The notes beneath the pieces were generated by a model. It did no database searches. It was not told the DNA's origin and was given only the letters and a program-made list of their open reading frames with translations. Made by a program: the position numbers and the translations under genes. Positions 38,979 through 49,601 of a stretch of 64,000 nucleotides of DNA are shown here, piece after piece. How positions within the stretch are numbered: the first letter of the stretch is position 1; each line of letters opens with the position of its first letter. Origin of the DNA: Pseudomonas entomophila (GTDB lineage Bacteria > Pseudomonadota > Gammaproteobacteria > Pseudomonadales > Pseudomonadaceae); assembly GCF_023277925.1 (NCBI RefSeq), contig NZ_CP063832.1, positions 5,625,501-5,689,500 on the forward strand, read 5' to 3'.

Positions 38979-39523
38979 TGTATGAGTATTCCGTTGAGCC
39001 CGGAGAACGCCAAGGCCATCACGCCGGCTCCGAGCAGTTCGATCGGCAAGCCGCGCAAGGCCACGGGAATGTCCGCATGGCGGCTGCGTTCGCGCAGGTC
39101 GTTGAACAGGACGAGAGCAAACCAGAAGCTCGCGCCAGCCAATGCCCCCCGGATCAGGGGCTGCCATGGGCCGTTGCCCTCTTCAGTGAGTTGCAACAAC
39201 AAGCCTAGCAGCCCGACATTGCCCATCAGCAAGGGTTGCAGATCCTCCGTGGGCCAGTTCGGGCGAAGCCGTTGCAACACATGCGGCAGGCCCCACGCCA
39301 GGGCCATCATCAACGGCACGAACAGGAACAATTGCAAGCCCTGCCATTGCAGCGGGGCGAGTACGTAGCGTTCCAGCAACACACCGCCAGGAAGCCCGAG
39401 CAGAAACAGAAGACCACTGCACAGGCCGAGCACATGCAGTCGGTCGCGCTCGGCTTGCCCCGGCTGCAAGGCCAGGAGATTGATCAACGTGGCGCTGACC
39501 AGAACCAGGACGTAGTCGCTCAT
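38975..39523 (-). CDS. rnfA: RnfA/RsxA-like membrane subunit, divergent
   Basis: 182 aa with about six hydrophobic helices. The C-terminal part keeps RsxA features ([41 protein letters not shown] in segments). The Cys-bearing motifs LGLCPF and TTNCAVLG of the family are replaced by [10 protein letters not shown] and LMGNVGLLG, so both cluster ligands are gone. First gene of the operon rnfA-B-D-G-E-nth. It lies downstream of metG on the same strand, with 89 bases between its start and the metG stop. Confidence 0.7.
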   Translation of the reverse strand: MSDYVLVLVSATLINLLALQPGQAERDRLHVLGLCSGLLFLLGLPGGVLLERYVLAPLQWQGLQLFLFVPLMMALAWGLPHVLQRLRPNWPTEDLQPLLMGNVGLLGLLLQLTEEGNGPWQPLIRGALAGASFWFALVLFNDLRERSRHADIPVALRGLPIELLGAGVMALAFSGLNGILIQ

Positions 39524-39612
39524 GACAATGCCTACCGCCTCGGGATGCCGTGATTATCCGGCAGCAGGTACTGGATGGAAATGCCCCGGCCAAAGGGCCG
39601 GGGCTCGGAGGT

Positions 39613-41652
39613 TCACTTGATGCGCTGACCTGGCTTGGCGCCGCTGTCAGGGCTCAGCAGGTAGATCTCTTCGCCGCCAGGGCCGGCTGCCATGACCATG
39701 CCTTCAGATACCCCGAAACGCATTTTCCGTGGCTTGAGGTTGGCCACCATCATAGTCAGGCGGCCTTCCAGCTGGCTTGGATCGGGGTAGGCCGACTTGA
39801 TGCCGGAGAATACGTTGCGGCGTTCGTCACCGATGTCCAGGGTCAACTGCAGCAGTTTGTCGGCGCCCGGCACGGCTTCAGCCTTGACGATCAGCGCGAC
39901 GCGCAGGTCGACCGCGGCGAAGGTGTCGAACTCGATCTCGGCCGAAAGTGGATCCTTCGCCAGTTCGCCATTGCCGGCGGGTGCCTTGGCTTCTGCGGCG
40001 AGCAGGTCTTCCTTGCTGGCGGCGATCATGGCTTCGACCTTGGCCGGCTCGATGCGGCTCATCAGGGCCTTGAACGGGTTGAGCAGGTGGTTTTCCAGGC
40101 GGGACAGGTGGTCGTTCCAGGTCAGCGGGGCGACGTTGAGGAACGCCTCGGCGTCGGCGGCCAGCAGTGGCAGTACTGGCTTGAGGAAGATCACCAACTG
40201 GCGGAACAGGTTGATGCCCTGGGCGCAGATGGCCTGAACTTCGTCCTGCTTGCCTTCCTGCTTGGCCAGCGACCACGGAGCCTTGTCGGCGATCCAGGCG
40301 TTGGCGCGGTCGGCCAGGGCCATGATTTCGCGCATGGCGCGGCCAAAATCGCGGCTTTCGTAAGCCTCGGCGATGGACGGGGCGGCGGCGAGGAAGGCTT
40401 CGGTCAGCTCGGGTGCGGCATCGCCGGGTACCATCACGCCGTCATTGCCCTTGTGGATGAAACCGGCGCAGCGGCTGGCGATGTTGACCACCTTGCCGAC
40501 CAGATCGGAGTTGACCTTCTGCACGAAGTCTTCGAGGTTCAGGTCGAGGTCATCGACGCCTCGGCCAAGTTTGGCGGCGTAGTAGTAGCGCAGGTACTCC
40601 GGCTGCAGGTGATCGAGGTAGGTGCGGGCTTTGATAAAGGTGCCGCGCGACTTGGACATCTTCGCGCCGTTGACGGTCAGATAGCCGTGCACGTTGACCG
40701 CGGTGGGCTTGCGGAAGCCTGCGCCTTCGAGCATGGCCGGCCAGAACAGGGCGTGGAAGTTGACGATGTCCTTGCCGATGAAGTGATAAAGCTCAGCCTT
40801 GGAGCCTTCGTTCCAGAATGCATCGAAGTCGAGTTCCGGGCGGCGCGCGCAGAGGTTCTTGAAACTGGCCATGTAGCCGATCGGTGCATCCAGCCAGACA
40901 TAGAAGTACTTGCCCGGCTCACCTGGGATCTCGAAGCCGAAGTAGGGCGCGTCGCGGGAGATGTCCCATTCCTGCAGGCCCGAGTCCAGCCATTCGGCGA
41001 GTTTGTTGGCCACGGCGTCCTGCAGTGTGCCGCTACGGGTCCACTGCTGCAGCATGGCCTGGAAGTCTGGCAGTTTGAAGAAGAAGTGTTGCGAGTCGCG
41101 CAGCACCGGGGTGGCGCCGGAGATCGCCGACTTGGGGTTCTTCAGTTCGGTCGGGGCGTAGGTGGCGCCGCATTTCTCGCAGTTGTCGCCGTACTGGTCC
41201 TCGGCCGCGCACTTGGGGCAGGTGCCCTTGATGAAGCGATCGGCGAGGAACATGCCCTTCTCGGGGTCGAAGTACTGGGTTACCGAACGGGTGGCGATGT
41301 GCCCGGCGTCGCGCAGGCGGGTGTAGATCAGGCTCGACAGCTCGCGGTTCTCCTCGCTGTGCGTGGAGTGGAAGTTGTCGAAATCGACCAGGAAGTCGGC
41401 AAAGTCGCTGCTGTGCTCGGCCTGGACATTGGCGATCAGCTGTTCTGGCGTGATGCCTTCCTTCTCGGCGCGCAGCATGATCGCCGAACCATGGGCGTCG
41501 TCGGCGCAGACGTAGATGCACTGGTTGCCGCGCAGTTTCTGGAAGCGAACCCACATGTCAGTCTGGATGTACTCGAGCATATGGCCAAGGTGGATGGATC
41601 CATTGGCATAGGGCAAGGCGCTGGTGACGAGAATCTGACGTGGCTCGGACAT
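39613..41652 (-). CDS. metG: Methionyl-tRNA synthetase MetG
   Basis: 679 aa class I synthetase. The HIGH motif is HLGH (IHLGHMLEY), zinc-knuckle cysteines occur in [23 protein letters not shown] is [11 protein letters not shown], and a C-terminal tRNA-binding domain (about residues 575-679, [12 protein letters not shown]...) gives the long dimeric form. ATG 41652 is the normal start ([18 protein letters not shown]). It is divergent from mrp, as in other pseudomonads. Confidence 0.97.
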   Translation of the reverse strand: MSEPRQILVTSALPYANGSIHLGHMLEYIQTDMWVRFQKLRGNQCIYVCADDAHGSAIMLRAEKEGITPEQLIANVQAEHSSDFADFLVDFDNFHSTHSEENRELSSLIYTRLRDAGHIATRSVTQYFDPEKGMFLADRFIKGTCPKCAAEDQYGDNCEKCGATYAPTELKNPKSAISGATPVLRDSQHFFFKLPDFQAMLQQWTRSGTLQDAVANKLAEWLDSGLQEWDISRDAPYFGFEIPGEPGKYFYVWLDAPIGYMASFKNLCARRPELDFDAFWNEGSKAELYHFIGKDIVNFHALFWPAMLEGAGFRKPTAVNVHGYLTVNGAKMSKSRGTFIKARTYLDHLQPEYLRYYYAAKLGRGVDDLDLNLEDFVQKVNSDLVGKVVNIASRCAGFIHKGNDGVMVPGDAAPELTEAFLAAAPSIAEAYESRDFGRAMREIMALADRANAWIADKAPWSLAKQEGKQDEVQAICAQGINLFRQLVIFLKPVLPLLAADAEAFLNVAPLTWNDHLSRLENHLLNPFKALMSRIEPAKVEAMIAASKEDLLAAEAKAPAGNGELAKDPLSAEIEFDTFAAVDLRVALIVKAEAVPGADKLLQLTLDIGDERRNVFSGIKSAYPDPSQLEGRLTMMVANLKPRKMRFGVSEGMVMAAGPGGEEIYLLSPDSGAKPGQRIK

Positions 41653-41810
41653 GGTGGCTCGGCTACTTATCTGGCTACGGGTAAAAAATGAGGGTGATCG
41701 GCCACTATAAAGGGCTGGCGAATTTATTTCACCCCGCGTTCGCATCTGCTGACGATTGACGGGTTAGCATAGGCGCCTGTCACGTATTCAGTTTGCCAAT
41801 GGGAGTCTCC

Positions 41811-42905
41811 ATGAGTGCCGTCACCCGTGCCGCCGTCGAGGGCGTGCTTCGCCAGTACACCGACCCCTACCTGAACCAGGATCCGGTCAGCGCCGGTTGC
41901 GTGCGCGCCATCGACATCCAGGGCGGGCAGGTCAGCGTGCAATTGCAGTTGGGGTATGCCGCCGGCTTGTTCAAGGGCGGCTGGGCGCAGGTGTTGCAGA
42001 ACGCGATCGAGAACCTCGAAGGCGTTGCATCGGCCCGGGTGAGCATCGATTGCGTGATCGCCACCCACAAGGCCCAGGCCCAGGTGCCGGCCATGGCTAG
42101 CGTGAAGAACATCATTGCCGTGGCCTCGGGCAAGGGCGGGGTGGGCAAGTCGACCACCGCCGCCAACCTGGCCCTGGCCCTGGCCCGTGAAGGCGCCCGA
42201 GTGGGTATCCTCGATGCCGATATCTATGGCCCAAGCCAGGGGGTGATGTTCGGCATCCCTGAAGGCACCCGCCCGCAGGTGCGCGAGCAGAAGTGGTTCG
42301 TGCCGATCAAGGCCCATGGGGTCGAAGTCATGTCCATGGCCTTCCTCACCGACGACAACACACCCATGGTCTGGCGCGGCCCGATGGTTTCGGGGGCGTT
42401 GCTGCAACTGGTCACGCAAACCGCCTGGGATGACCTTGATTACCTGGTGATCGACATGCCCCCTGGCACCGGCGACATCCAGCTGACCTTGGCGCAGAAA
42501 GTGCCGGTGGCGGGTTCGGTGATCGTCACCACCCCGCAGGATCTGGCCCTGCTGGACGCCAAGAAAGGCGTGGAGATGTTCCGCAAGGTCAACATTCCGG
42601 TGCTGGGTGTGGTCGAGAACATGGCCGTGCACATCTGCTCCAACTGCGGCCATGCCGAGCACCTGTTCGGTGAAGGCGGTGGCGAGAAACTGGCGGCGCA
42701 ATATGGTGTCGAGCTAATGGCCTCGTTGCCATTGTCGATGTTGATTCGCGAGCAGGCTGACAGTGGCAAGCCTACGGCTATCGCCGAGCCAGAAAGCCAG
42801 ATTGCCATGGTGTACCAGGAGCTGGCGCGGCAGGTGGGGGCGCGGATCGTGTTGCAGGAGGCCGCGGCGCCAGCGATGCCGAACATTACCATCAGCGAGG
42901 ATTGA
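41811..42905 (+). CDS. apbC: Mrp/ApbC iron-sulfur carrier ATPase
   Basis: 364 aa. An N-terminal MIP18/DUF59-like domain (about residues 1-90) is followed by a ParA/MinD-type P-loop ATPase with deviant Walker A GKGGVGKSTTAANLA. The C-terminal CSNC motif in AVHICSNCGHAEHLFGEGGG binds the Fe-S cluster in the dimer. The protein passes [4Fe-4S] clusters to apo-enzymes. GGAG lies six bases before ATG 41811. It is divergent from metG across 158 bases. Confidence 0.94.
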   Translation: MSAVTRAAVEGVLRQYTDPYLNQDPVSAGCVRAIDIQGGQVSVQLQLGYAAGLFKGGWAQVLQNAIENLEGVASARVSIDCVIATHKAQAQVPAMASVKNIIAVASGKGGVGKSTTAANLALALAREGARVGILDADIYGPSQGVMFGIPEGTRPQVREQKWFVPIKAHGVEVMSMAFLTDDNTPMVWRGPMVSGALLQLVTQTAWDDLDYLVIDMPPGTGDIQLTLAQKVPVAGSVIVTTPQDLALLDAKKGVEMFRKVNIPVLGVVENMAVHICSNCGHAEHLFGEGGGEKLAAQYGVELMASLPLSMLIREQADSGKPTAIAEPESQIAMVYQELARQVGARIVLQEAAAPAMPNITISED

Positions 42906-42923
42906 TGGCCCCGGCGTGACACC

Positions 42924-43010
42924 TGTAGGAGCCAGCCGTGCCGGCGAACCCCGGCACAGCCGGTGCCATCCATCGCGTTGGCTGGTTCGCCACCAAGGCT
43001 GGCTCCTACA
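42924..43010. repeat. REP pair, TGTAGGAGCCAGC type
   Basis: TGTAGGAGCCAGCCGTGCCGG at the left is mirrored by CCACCAAGGCTGGCTCCTACA at the right. It contains an inner GGCGAAC/GGTTCGCC inverted pair, between convergent mrp and cspA. Confidence 0.85.
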
Positions 43011-43037
43011 AGGTGTTGGTTACAGATTTTGCGAGAC

Positions 43038-43069
43038 ACAAAAAAACCCGCCAATGGCGGGTTTTTTTT
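43038..43069. terminator. Terminator between mrp and cspA
   Basis: AAAAAAACCCGCC-AAT-GGCGGGTTTTTTTT: perfect stem, A run and T run, 24 bases past the cspA stop on the minus strand. Confidence 0.93.
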
Positions 43070-43092
43070 GAAAGCTAGGAAGCGAGATCGAC

Positions 43093-43302
43093 TTAGGCGA
43101 TCTGAACTTCTTCAGCCTGCATGCCTTTCTGGCCGCGGGTAGCGACGAAAGTAACAGCCTGGCCTTCTTTCAGGGTTTTGAAGCCGTCAGCTTGGATGGC
43201 TTTGAAGTGCACGAACAGGTCGTCGCCCGACTGAGGGGTGATGAAGCCGTAGCCTTTCTCATCGTTGAACCACTTGACAACACCGGATTGACGGTTGGAC
43301 AT
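43093..43302 (-). CDS. cspA: Cold-shock domain protein (CspA family)
   Basis: 69 aa single-stranded nucleic-acid-binding protein. RNP1 is KGYGFI (about residues 16-21) and RNP2 is LFVHF (about 29-33). Length and sequence equal Pseudomonas CspA/CapB, RNA chaperones that may be constitutive or cold-induced. The leader contains GGTCAGG-N6-CCTGACC (43333-43352), a small hairpin that could affect its RNA. Confidence 0.95.
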   Translation of the reverse strand: MSNRQSGVVKWFNDEKGYGFITPQSGDDLFVHFKAIQADGFKTLKEGQAVTFVATRGQKGMQAEEVQIA

Positions 43303-43629
43303 GTTTCTGTCTCCTTGGACAAAGTTGATTACGGTCAGGAAACACCCTGACCGGGACTGAGCGCAAAGAGAGCAGAAAATTCAGCGATGGGCCGATGAGT
43401 ATCGTGCATCAAACTAGAGATTCTCGGTGTCACGTGCAGCACAGTGGCGCCACCTTAACCCACTTTCCACGGCCTGCCAATGGTCAAGAAGCGCTTTGGC
43501 GAAATTCGGATCGGCGGCCTGTGCAGGCCCCGTCCGGCGCGGGATGGGGCAAGGAACTTTAACCCGGGCGTCGGGACCGGTAAGATGCGCATCTCGTTTT
43601 TTACCTCGAATTCTTCAGGACACCCCGCC
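43303..43629. other. Divergent cspA-dcd intergenic region
   Basis: 327 bases. The cspA half includes the ribosome site, a 7-bp hairpin at 43333-43352 and an A/T-rich zone (43360-43425) that probably contains the cspA promoter. The dcd half is GC-rich and includes GGTAAGATGCGCATCTCG shortly before the dcd leader. No separate gene is supported. Confidence 0.5.
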
Positions 43630-44196
<567 letters not shown>

Positions 44197-44206
44197 GCTG
44201 ACAAGC

Positions 44207-44226
44207 GCGGGGAATTACTTCCCCGC
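44207..44226 (+). terminator. Hairpin after dcd
   Basis: GCGGGGAA-TTAC-TTCCCCGC is a perfect 8-bp stem 11 bases past the dcd stop codon. No U-tract follows, so it is a possible Rho-dependent end or mRNA stabiliser. Confidence 0.5.
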
Positions 44227-44294
44227 CCGGCACTCCAATGACAGAACAGATCCCGGCGCGCAGCACGCATGCCGGCTCTCGTCAGGAGCAGCCC

Positions 44295-44525
44295 ATGAAA
44301 CTCGACCCCGCCATCAGCAAAAAGCTGGCCGTACTGCAGCCGAACCAGATCGGCCTGCTCGCCTGGTCGCTTCTCGCTCACCCGCCCATACCAATGCAGA
44401 TGGGCGGTGTCCCGCACCAGCCCGATCCTGATACGCCCCTGCCGGCTGAGCCCGGTGAACATCCGCCCATGGAGCCGGGTGAGCCGACCTTGCCCGACGA
44501 ACCACCACCGGCACCGGTGGCGTGA
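44295..44525 (+). CDS. Small Pro-rich hypothetical protein, 76 aa
   Basis: Unrecognised family. ATG 44295 is chosen because AGGAG lies seven bases upstream. The N-terminal half (KLDPAISKKLAVLQPNQIGLLAWSLLAHP) is a short amphipathic or hydrophobic helix, too short to be a sure membrane segment. The C-terminal half is a Pro/Glu/Asp-rich disordered tail with repeats of the form E-P-G-E-x-P (about residues 45-70). It has its own ribosome site and is 98 bases downstream of dcd, so a real but uncharacterised gene is likely. Confidence 0.6.
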   Translation: MKLDPAISKKLAVLQPNQIGLLAWSLLAHPPIPMQMGGVPHQPDPDTPLPAEPGEHPPMEPGEPTLPDEPPPAPVA

Positions 44526-44544
44526 TCAAGGCGCCCGCGGGCTG

Positions 44545-45660
44545 TCAGTTACCCAGCAGGTAGCCGCTCCGGCATACCTGTTCGCCAGCGATGTGGGCGA
44601 CCACCATGCCTGCCGTTGCCATTCGCCGTAGGCTGCGGGCGTACAGCAGGCCTGCCTGGGTGTTATGCAGCGGCGTGACCCGATCGTTCAGTGGGTCGAT
44701 GACCTCGGCGATCAGTTGCCCGGCCTCCAGGTACTGTCCAGGCTTGACATGGAAGACCAGCAGCCCGCCCAAAGGCGTGGTCAGTGGCTCCACCGCCGCC
44801 AGCGGGGTGGCGGGGTAGCGCAGGGCAGGCAGTGGTGCGGGTTGTCCTTCGATCACACCGCTGTGGGTGAGGAAGTCCAGGATTGCCTGGCAGTCGTGGC
44901 TTGCCAGCGGATGACTGACATCGGCCTGGCCGCGCAGCTCGATGGTCACCGAGAAACTGCCGGGGGGAATCGGGAAGCGTTTGCCGAAACGTTGCTGCAA
45001 TTGCCACCAGACCAGGCTGAAGCATTCGTCGAACGACTGGCCGCCCGAATCGGTGGCCAGCAGGCTGGCTTGGGCGCCCAGGTAGCGCGCCAGCGGCTCG
45101 ACCTGAGGCCAGGCTTCCGGCGTGGTGTACAGGTGCTCGACGGCTTCGAAGTCACAATGCAGGTCGAGCACCATGTCGGCATCGCAGGCCAAGCGCTGCA
45201 AAGTGAGGCGTTGGGATTGCAGCGGGGTCAGCGCGGGATGGGCTTCCAGGCCGCGGCGCAGGTACTCGCGAATCAGTGCCAGGTTGTGGGCCGGGTCTTG
45301 GGTCAAGTGGGCTTCGACCTGGTCGCCGATGCTGTCGGACAGGTCGACGAAGTTGCGATTGAAGTTTTCGCCACTCTGCAATTCGAAGCGGCCAAGGGGA
45401 GCGTCCAGCAGCACCTGCTCCAGGCCCACCGGATTGGCCACTGGCACCAGGATAATCTCGCGGCGCAGCCGCCCTTGCTGTTCGAGCTCGCCCAGGCGCT
45501 GCTTGAGGTGCCAGGCGACCAGCATGCCTGGCAACTCGTCGGCATGCAGCGACGCCTGGATGTACACCTTGCCAGCGCCGCGGGGGCCAAACTGGAAACT
45601 GTGCAACTGGCGGGCGATGCCGGGGACAGGGGACAGCAGGTCGTGGGTCGAATGGTGCAT
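44545..45660 (-). CDS. Succinylglutamate desuccinylase/aspartoacylase-family hydrolase
   Basis: 371 aa zinc-dependent M14-like deacylase. The metal-binding motif H-x2-E is in SLHADELPG, the third ligand His is in DMVLDLHCDFE, and the conserved Asn-Arg pair is in FNRNFVDL. The catalytic Glu is probably in SVTIELRGQAD. ATG 45660 is preferred (AGGA upstream) over an ATG 48 bases earlier. The C-terminal domain (about 275-371) resembles a biotinyl-lipoyl-like half barrel (VFHVKPGQYLEAGQLIAEV). It is AstE-like, but no other arginine-succinyltransferase genes are near, so the substrate is open. Confidence 0.82.
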   Translation of the reverse strand: MHHSTHDLLSPVPGIARQLHSFQFGPRGAGKVYIQASLHADELPGMLVAWHLKQRLGELEQQGRLRREIILVPVANPVGLEQVLLDAPLGRFELQSGENFNRNFVDLSDSIGDQVEAHLTQDPAHNLALIREYLRRGLEAHPALTPLQSQRLTLQRLACDADMVLDLHCDFEAVEHLYTTPEAWPQVEPLARYLGAQASLLATDSGGQSFDECFSLVWWQLQQRFGKRFPIPPGSFSVTIELRGQADVSHPLASHDCQAILDFLTHSGVIEGQPAPLPALRYPATPLAAVEPLTTPLGGLLVFHVKPGQYLEAGQLIAEVIDPLNDRVTPLHNTQAGLLYARSLRRMATAGMVVAHIAGEQVCRSGYLLGN

Positions 45661-45759
45661 GGTGGTCCTGATGGAAACGGTCTGGTCCGGGATGATGGAT
45701 AGAAGCACAAGTTCGTGCTCCGTGCATCATTGTCCGGCCCGGAACGTACCAGGCTCCGC

Positions 45760-45809
45760 TTCGCCAGCATGGCTGGCTCCTACCTGCAGGAGCCAGCCAT
45801 GCTGGCGAA
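45760..45809. repeat. Long REP palindrome with 22-bp stem
   Basis: TTCGCCAGCATGGCTGGCTC plus two further bases pair perfectly with the complementary arm ending at 45809, leaving a loop of about six bases. It lies four bases past the acylase stop and probably ends its mRNA. Confidence 0.9.
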
Positions 45810-45813
45810 AGGC

Positions 45814-48249
45814 CTACTTGCCGGGCACCAGCGTCAACCGCTGGCTACCGTAGGCGCGCGCGAAGTTCTGCGGTTGCAGCGGCAGGCTGGTGAAGCGCCC
45901 CTTGAACCATGCGTCCAGACCATCGCTGTAGTGCCGGCTCGCCGGGTTGCCGGACTGGCCGCTGCTGGTCAACAGCTGCAGCGGTTCGGCCTGGCCGAAG
46001 TCGACGATCATCCGCGCCGAGGCAGGCAGGCGGGTGTCGAAACTGTTGCCCCAGGCATATGGCGTCAGTGCCAGGGTGCTGAAGTCGCCACCCGCGGCCA
46101 TCGGTGGGCGGGCAAGGTTGTCGCCCAGCCCTTGGTAGTTGGGCGCCGGCCAACGGTACTGGTGCAGCTTGCCCCACTGCCACGCGCGGCGGTCGGCACC
46201 AAGCTGAGCGGTGCCCGCATCGATCGCGCCTGCCAGGCTGCGGGCCAGGATGGTGGGTTTGTCCTCTTTCTGCGGTGTGCCGCGGTCATCCCAGAACGGA
46301 CTGTCGTCGCGGCCAAGCAGGTGGTCGGCCTGGGCCGAGTAGGACAGCTGGGCATTGCCGACGAACGCCTGCCAGGCCGGGCCGGACTCAGGGCCAAGGT
46401 CGTCGAGGAAGGTCTGGCGGGTGACTTCCTGCAGGAATAGCGCGTACAGCGCGGCATCGGCCGAAACCGGGCTCAGCCGACCGTCGAAGGCCTTGAGCCG
46501 GGCCAGGGCGTCGCGGGCCTTGTCGCGCTGGGTCGCAGGCAGGGCATCGATGGCCTGCTTCAGTGGCTGGGCCATGCCCGGGGCGTCGAACATCTGCTTG
46601 AGCTTGCCGGCCAGTGGCGTGACCTGGTCGTTTTGCAGGGCCATGAGGCTGCGGCTATCGTGGCGGCCATTGCCGGCCAGCTGGGCCAGGCGCTCGGCGC
46701 GCTCGGGGTAGTACCAGGTGCTCGACAGCTGCATGCCATAGCCCTTTGGCAGGCTGCGCTGGTTGGCGTGGCCGATGAAGCCTGCCGGTGGGTCCTGGTC
46801 GTAGGGGTGCAGCATGGCGTCGGCGTAGCCGTCCCAGTCATAGCGGCCATCCCAACCCGGCGACGGCAGCAGGCCCTGGCCATCGCGGCGGTTGGGGTAG
46901 CGGCCGCTGACTTGCCAGCCGATATGCCCGGGCTCGGCGAACACGAAATTGAGCGCGGCAGCGGCGACTTCGCGGGTGCTGTCGAAGGCGCGCTCCACGG
47001 TAGTGGCGCGGGTCAGGTCGAACAGGGCGTCGAGGCTGCGGTCATCCTTGAGCTGCGGCAGGTGCAGGGCCAGTGCCAGGCTGCCGTCGCCCGGCAACAG
47101 GGTGCCGTGGCGGGTGTCGTACATCACCTCGCGCTGGGGGCGCTGGCCGCGCACGAGGAAGGTTTCGTTGCGCGCGCGGGCTTGCTGCCACTTGCCGTCG
47201 GCCAGGTACGTCAGCTGGTTGCCCTGGCGGCGCACTTGTTCAAGGAACAGGTCCTGGTTATCGGCCATCACGGCGCTGCTGCTCCAGGCCAGTTTGCCGT
47301 TGTAGCCGGCCAGCACGATGGGCAGGCCGGGTAGCGAAAGGCCGGCGACCTGGTACTTGCCGGTGTGAATCTGTACCGGGCTGAGTGCCCAGGTGGCGCG
47401 GCTGTCACTGGCCAGCAGGCTCTTGCCGCTGCGGCTGCGCTCGGGGGCAAGGGCCAGGTTGGACGAACCCGGGCTGCCCAGCAGGCCGAGCTCGGCCAGT
47501 TGCTGGGCGGCGGTGGCGAGCGAGGCCAGGCCCGGCAGTTGGCTGGCCAGGCTCAGGCCCTTGAGCTTGTCGACTTCGCCATCGGCCAATGGCTCGTCGG
47601 GGGCGCTGGGCAGCAGCCAGGCCAGTTTGTCCGTGCCAACCTTCTGCGCGAGCGTGAGGGCCGAGAGTTCTTCCTGCAGGTTCACCGACTGGCTGAAGGC
47701 GTAGAGGCTGAAGATCAGCGCCGAGTCCTCGGGCTTCCAGTACTCCGGGCGGTAGCCGCTGCGGGCCAGTTCGGCGGGCAGTTTGTCGCGGTAGCGGAAC
47801 AGGTAGGCGTTGACCCCGCGGGCGTACACTTCGAAGAAGCGCTTGAGCCGTGGCGAGGCGTCGGCGTAGAGCTGGCCGGCGCTCTGCTTGAGGCTGGCGG
47901 CGCGCATCAGGCGGTCGATTTCCAGGGCATCGGGCCCGGCCAATTCGGCCAGGCGCCCCTGGGCCAGCAGACGCATGCTGACCATCTGCCCGATGCGATC
48001 ACCCGCATGCACGTAACCGAGGCTGAAGAGCGCGTCATGGAAGCTGCCGCTTTCGATCAGCGGGGCGCCCATGTCGTTGCGTCGAATCGAGACGTTCTGC
48101 GCCAGGCCCTTGAGTGGTTGCACGCCGGTGGTCGGGGGCACGCTGTCCTGGTAGCCGCCCATCTGGCAGCCGGCGAGTGCAAGCATGCCGAGCAGCGCGG
48201 CGGCGCCGCCGAAGCGGAGGCGGAATGGAGGAAGGACGGCGGCGGCCAT
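45814..48249 (-). CDS. quiP: Penicillin-acylase-family protein, QuiP-type AHL acylase
   Basis: 811 aa Ntn-hydrolase. The lipobox LALAGC gives lipidation at Cys28, so it is an envelope lipoprotein precursor. The precursor is cut internally to expose a catalytic Ser: [12 protein letters not shown] places Ser262 right after Gly261 at the expected alpha/beta junction, with the Asn of the motif at 264. Family segments ([32 protein letters not shown]) are present. Homologues called QuiP in Pseudomonas hydrolyse long-chain acyl-homoserine lactones. The symbol follows overall likeness; the substrate is not proven by sequence. AGGAG precedes ATG 48249. Confidence 0.78.
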   Translation of the reverse strand: MAAAVLPPFRLRFGGAAALLGMLALAGCQMGGYQDSVPPTTGVQPLKGLAQNVSIRRNDMGAPLIESGSFHDALFSLGYVHAGDRIGQMVSMRLLAQGRLAELAGPDALEIDRLMRAASLKQSAGQLYADASPRLKRFFEVYARGVNAYLFRYRDKLPAELARSGYRPEYWKPEDSALIFSLYAFSQSVNLQEELSALTLAQKVGTDKLAWLLPSAPDEPLADGEVDKLKGLSLASQLPGLASLATAAQQLAELGLLGSPGSSNLALAPERSRSGKSLLASDSRATWALSPVQIHTGKYQVAGLSLPGLPIVLAGYNGKLAWSSSAVMADNQDLFLEQVRRQGNQLTYLADGKWQQARARNETFLVRGQRPQREVMYDTRHGTLLPGDGSLALALHLPQLKDDRSLDALFDLTRATTVERAFDSTREVAAAALNFVFAEPGHIGWQVSGRYPNRRDGQGLLPSPGWDGRYDWDGYADAMLHPYDQDPPAGFIGHANQRSLPKGYGMQLSSTWYYPERAERLAQLAGNGRHDSRSLMALQNDQVTPLAGKLKQMFDAPGMAQPLKQAIDALPATQRDKARDALARLKAFDGRLSPVSADAALYALFLQEVTRQTFLDDLGPESGPAWQAFVGNAQLSYSAQADHLLGRDDSPFWDDRGTPQKEDKPTILARSLAGAIDAGTAQLGADRRAWQWGKLHQYRWPAPNYQGLGDNLARPPMAAGGDFSTLALTPYAWGNSFDTRLPASARMIVDFGQAEPLQLLTSSGQSGNPASRHYSDGLDAWFKGRFTSLPLQPQNFARAYGSQRLTLVPGK

Positions 48250-48430
48250 GACGGGGCTCCTGCAAGGCGTGGCGGGGTTTGGAAAGGCGCTAAGGTAGTG
48301 AGCGCGCAGTCGCCGTGCAAGGTGTCGAGTGGCTTTATTTACGAATGGTCGGGGGCGGGCGGCAAGAAAAAGCAGGCACTGGGCCGGGCTGCCTTTTCTT
48401 GCCGCTGGAAGCTTGCCGCCTACGGCTGTT

Positions 48431-48634
48431 TTACGCGCCGTGGCACTTCTTGAACTTCTTCTGGCTGCCGCATGGGCAGGGATCGTTGCGGCCGACGTCC
48501 TTCAGGGCGTTGCGCACCGGCTCCTGGTGGCCGTGGTTGCAGTGCGGGCCGTGCACATGGCCGTGGTCATGATCATGCTGATGGTCGTGACCGTGGTTGC
48601 AGTCGGGGCCATGGACATGGGGTTGCTGGGTCAT
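48431..48634 (-). CDS. His-rich SEC-C motif protein, 67 aa
   Basis: The N-terminal half is a metal-binding-type His/Asp/Cys stretch with two near-copies of HVHGP(D/H)CNHGH (about residues 6-16 and 26-36) separated by HDH repeats. The C-terminus is a SEC-C zinc motif ([19 protein letters not shown]), the same motif that ends SecA. It is the last of four tightly spaced co-directional genes (7-base gap to the lipoprotein gene). A zinc, nickel or copper-binding role is likely; partners are unknown. Confidence 0.85.
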   Translation of the reverse strand: MTQQPHVHGPDCNHGHDHQHDHDHGHVHGPHCNHGHQEPVRNALKDVGRNDPCPCGSQKKFKKCHGA

Positions 48635-48641
48635 TGCGGGG

Positions 48642-49118
48642 CTACTCCGGTATTAGATCGCCGGGGATTATCTCACCACTGCGCGACAAGTGCAGGTCCC
48701 GATGGATGAACAGGCCGGTGGCCAGGTCGCCTTGCAGACGATACTGCAACGGTTGCTTGCTGCGCAGCAGCTTGGCCAGGGGTTTGAGGTGCTGCCAGAG
48801 GTTGGTGCGCGCGGTGATCTTGAAGGTACGCCGGGCATGGCCTGCGACACTGCGCCAGAGACTGACCTCGTCCTGAGCCAGCAGCAGGTCGCCCAGGTGA
48901 ACCGAATAGGTAATGGTGCGGATGAACAAGCGTTCGTCATTGGGGTTGTCGACCTGCAGGTGGAGCACGAACTCTTGCTGGTGCAGGTGCATCTTGACCT
49001 TTTCCACCTCGACCAGATGCACCTCGGGCTGGCGCCAGGTGTCCTCGCCCCAGCTGGCGCAGCCCGCCAGCCAGCCCAGCAAGAAGCCGAGCGTGAGCAA
49101 GCGGGCCAGGGCGCGCAT
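48642..49118 (-). CDS. LEA type 2 (WHy-domain) lipoprotein
   Basis: 158 aa with a lipobox WLAGC at Cys20. The mature part is a single LEA14/WHy-like beta domain ([27 protein letters not shown]), a fold linked with desiccation or stress proteins; the function in bacteria is poorly known. It is probably anchored to the outer or inner membrane. It starts two bases after the YchJ stop and is followed by the His-rich SEC-C gene after seven bases, so it belongs to one operon. Confidence 0.83.
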   Translation of the reverse strand: MRALARLLTLGFLLGWLAGCASWGEDTWRQPEVHLVEVEKVKMHLHQQEFVLHLQVDNPNDERLFIRTITYSVHLGDLLLAQDEVSLWRSVAGHARRTFKITARTNLWQHLKPLAKLLRSKQPLQYRLQGDLATGLFIHRDLHLSRSGEIIPGDLIPE

Positions 49119-49120
49119 GT

Positions 49121-49597
49121 TCAGCTACCGAGATAACTGGCGCAGCACTTCTTGAACTTCTGCCCGCTGGCGCACGGGCAGGGGTCGTTGCGCCCGGCGC
49201 TCAGGGGCACGGTCGGGTCGATGAAGTACCAGCGCCCGGCATGCTGGACGAAGGCTGAACGTTCGCGGTGCTGGTGGTCGCCGTCCGTGTCGTGCCAGCG
49301 CGCGGTGAAGGTGACGAAGGCATGCTCGGGTTGCCCGCCGAATACCTCGGCGCTTTCCACCTCCAGCCCCAGCCAGGTGCTCTGAGCGCTCCAGGCGGCC
49401 ATGCCGGCACGGTCCAGGCCGGGCTGCTGGGCGGGCAGGGTGGTGCCGACCAGATAGTCCACCAGGCCGAGCACGTAGGCGCTGTAGCGACTGCGCATCA
49501 GCGACTGCGCGTCCGGCGCCGGGGTACCGGCGTGATAGTGCCCGCAGCAGGCGTCGAGCAGGTTGCCAGTGCCGCAGGGGCAGACCGAGACACTCAT
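49121..49597 (-). CDS. ychJ: YchJ-family protein with N- and C-terminal SEC-C motifs
   Basis: 158 aa. ATG 49597 ([11 protein letters not shown]...) is chosen. A Cys motif CPCG-x7-CC opens the protein, a YchJ/NTF2-like core follows ([50 protein letters not shown]), and a SEC-C zinc motif closes it ([17 protein letters not shown]). The family is conserved but of unknown function; SEC-C motifs bind zinc and can contact SecB or ribosomes. It lies between the DUF6231 gene and the LEA lipoprotein gene. Confidence 0.88.
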   Translation of the reverse strand: MSVSVCPCGTGNLLDACCGHYHAGTPAPDAQSLMRSRYSAYVLGLVDYLVGTTLPAQQPGLDRAGMAAWSAQSTWLGLEVESAEVFGGQPEHAFVTFTARWHDTDGDHQHRERSAFVQHAGRWYFIDPTVPLSAGRNDPCPCASGQKFKKCCASYLGS

Positions 49598-49601
49598 TGA
49601 A

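Noticed and set aside
39550..41691. A 713-codon open frame on the plus strand opposite metG
   Set aside because: It is a high-GC shadow of metG. Its composition is Gly/Ala/Val/Asp-rich without motifs, and metG is certain.
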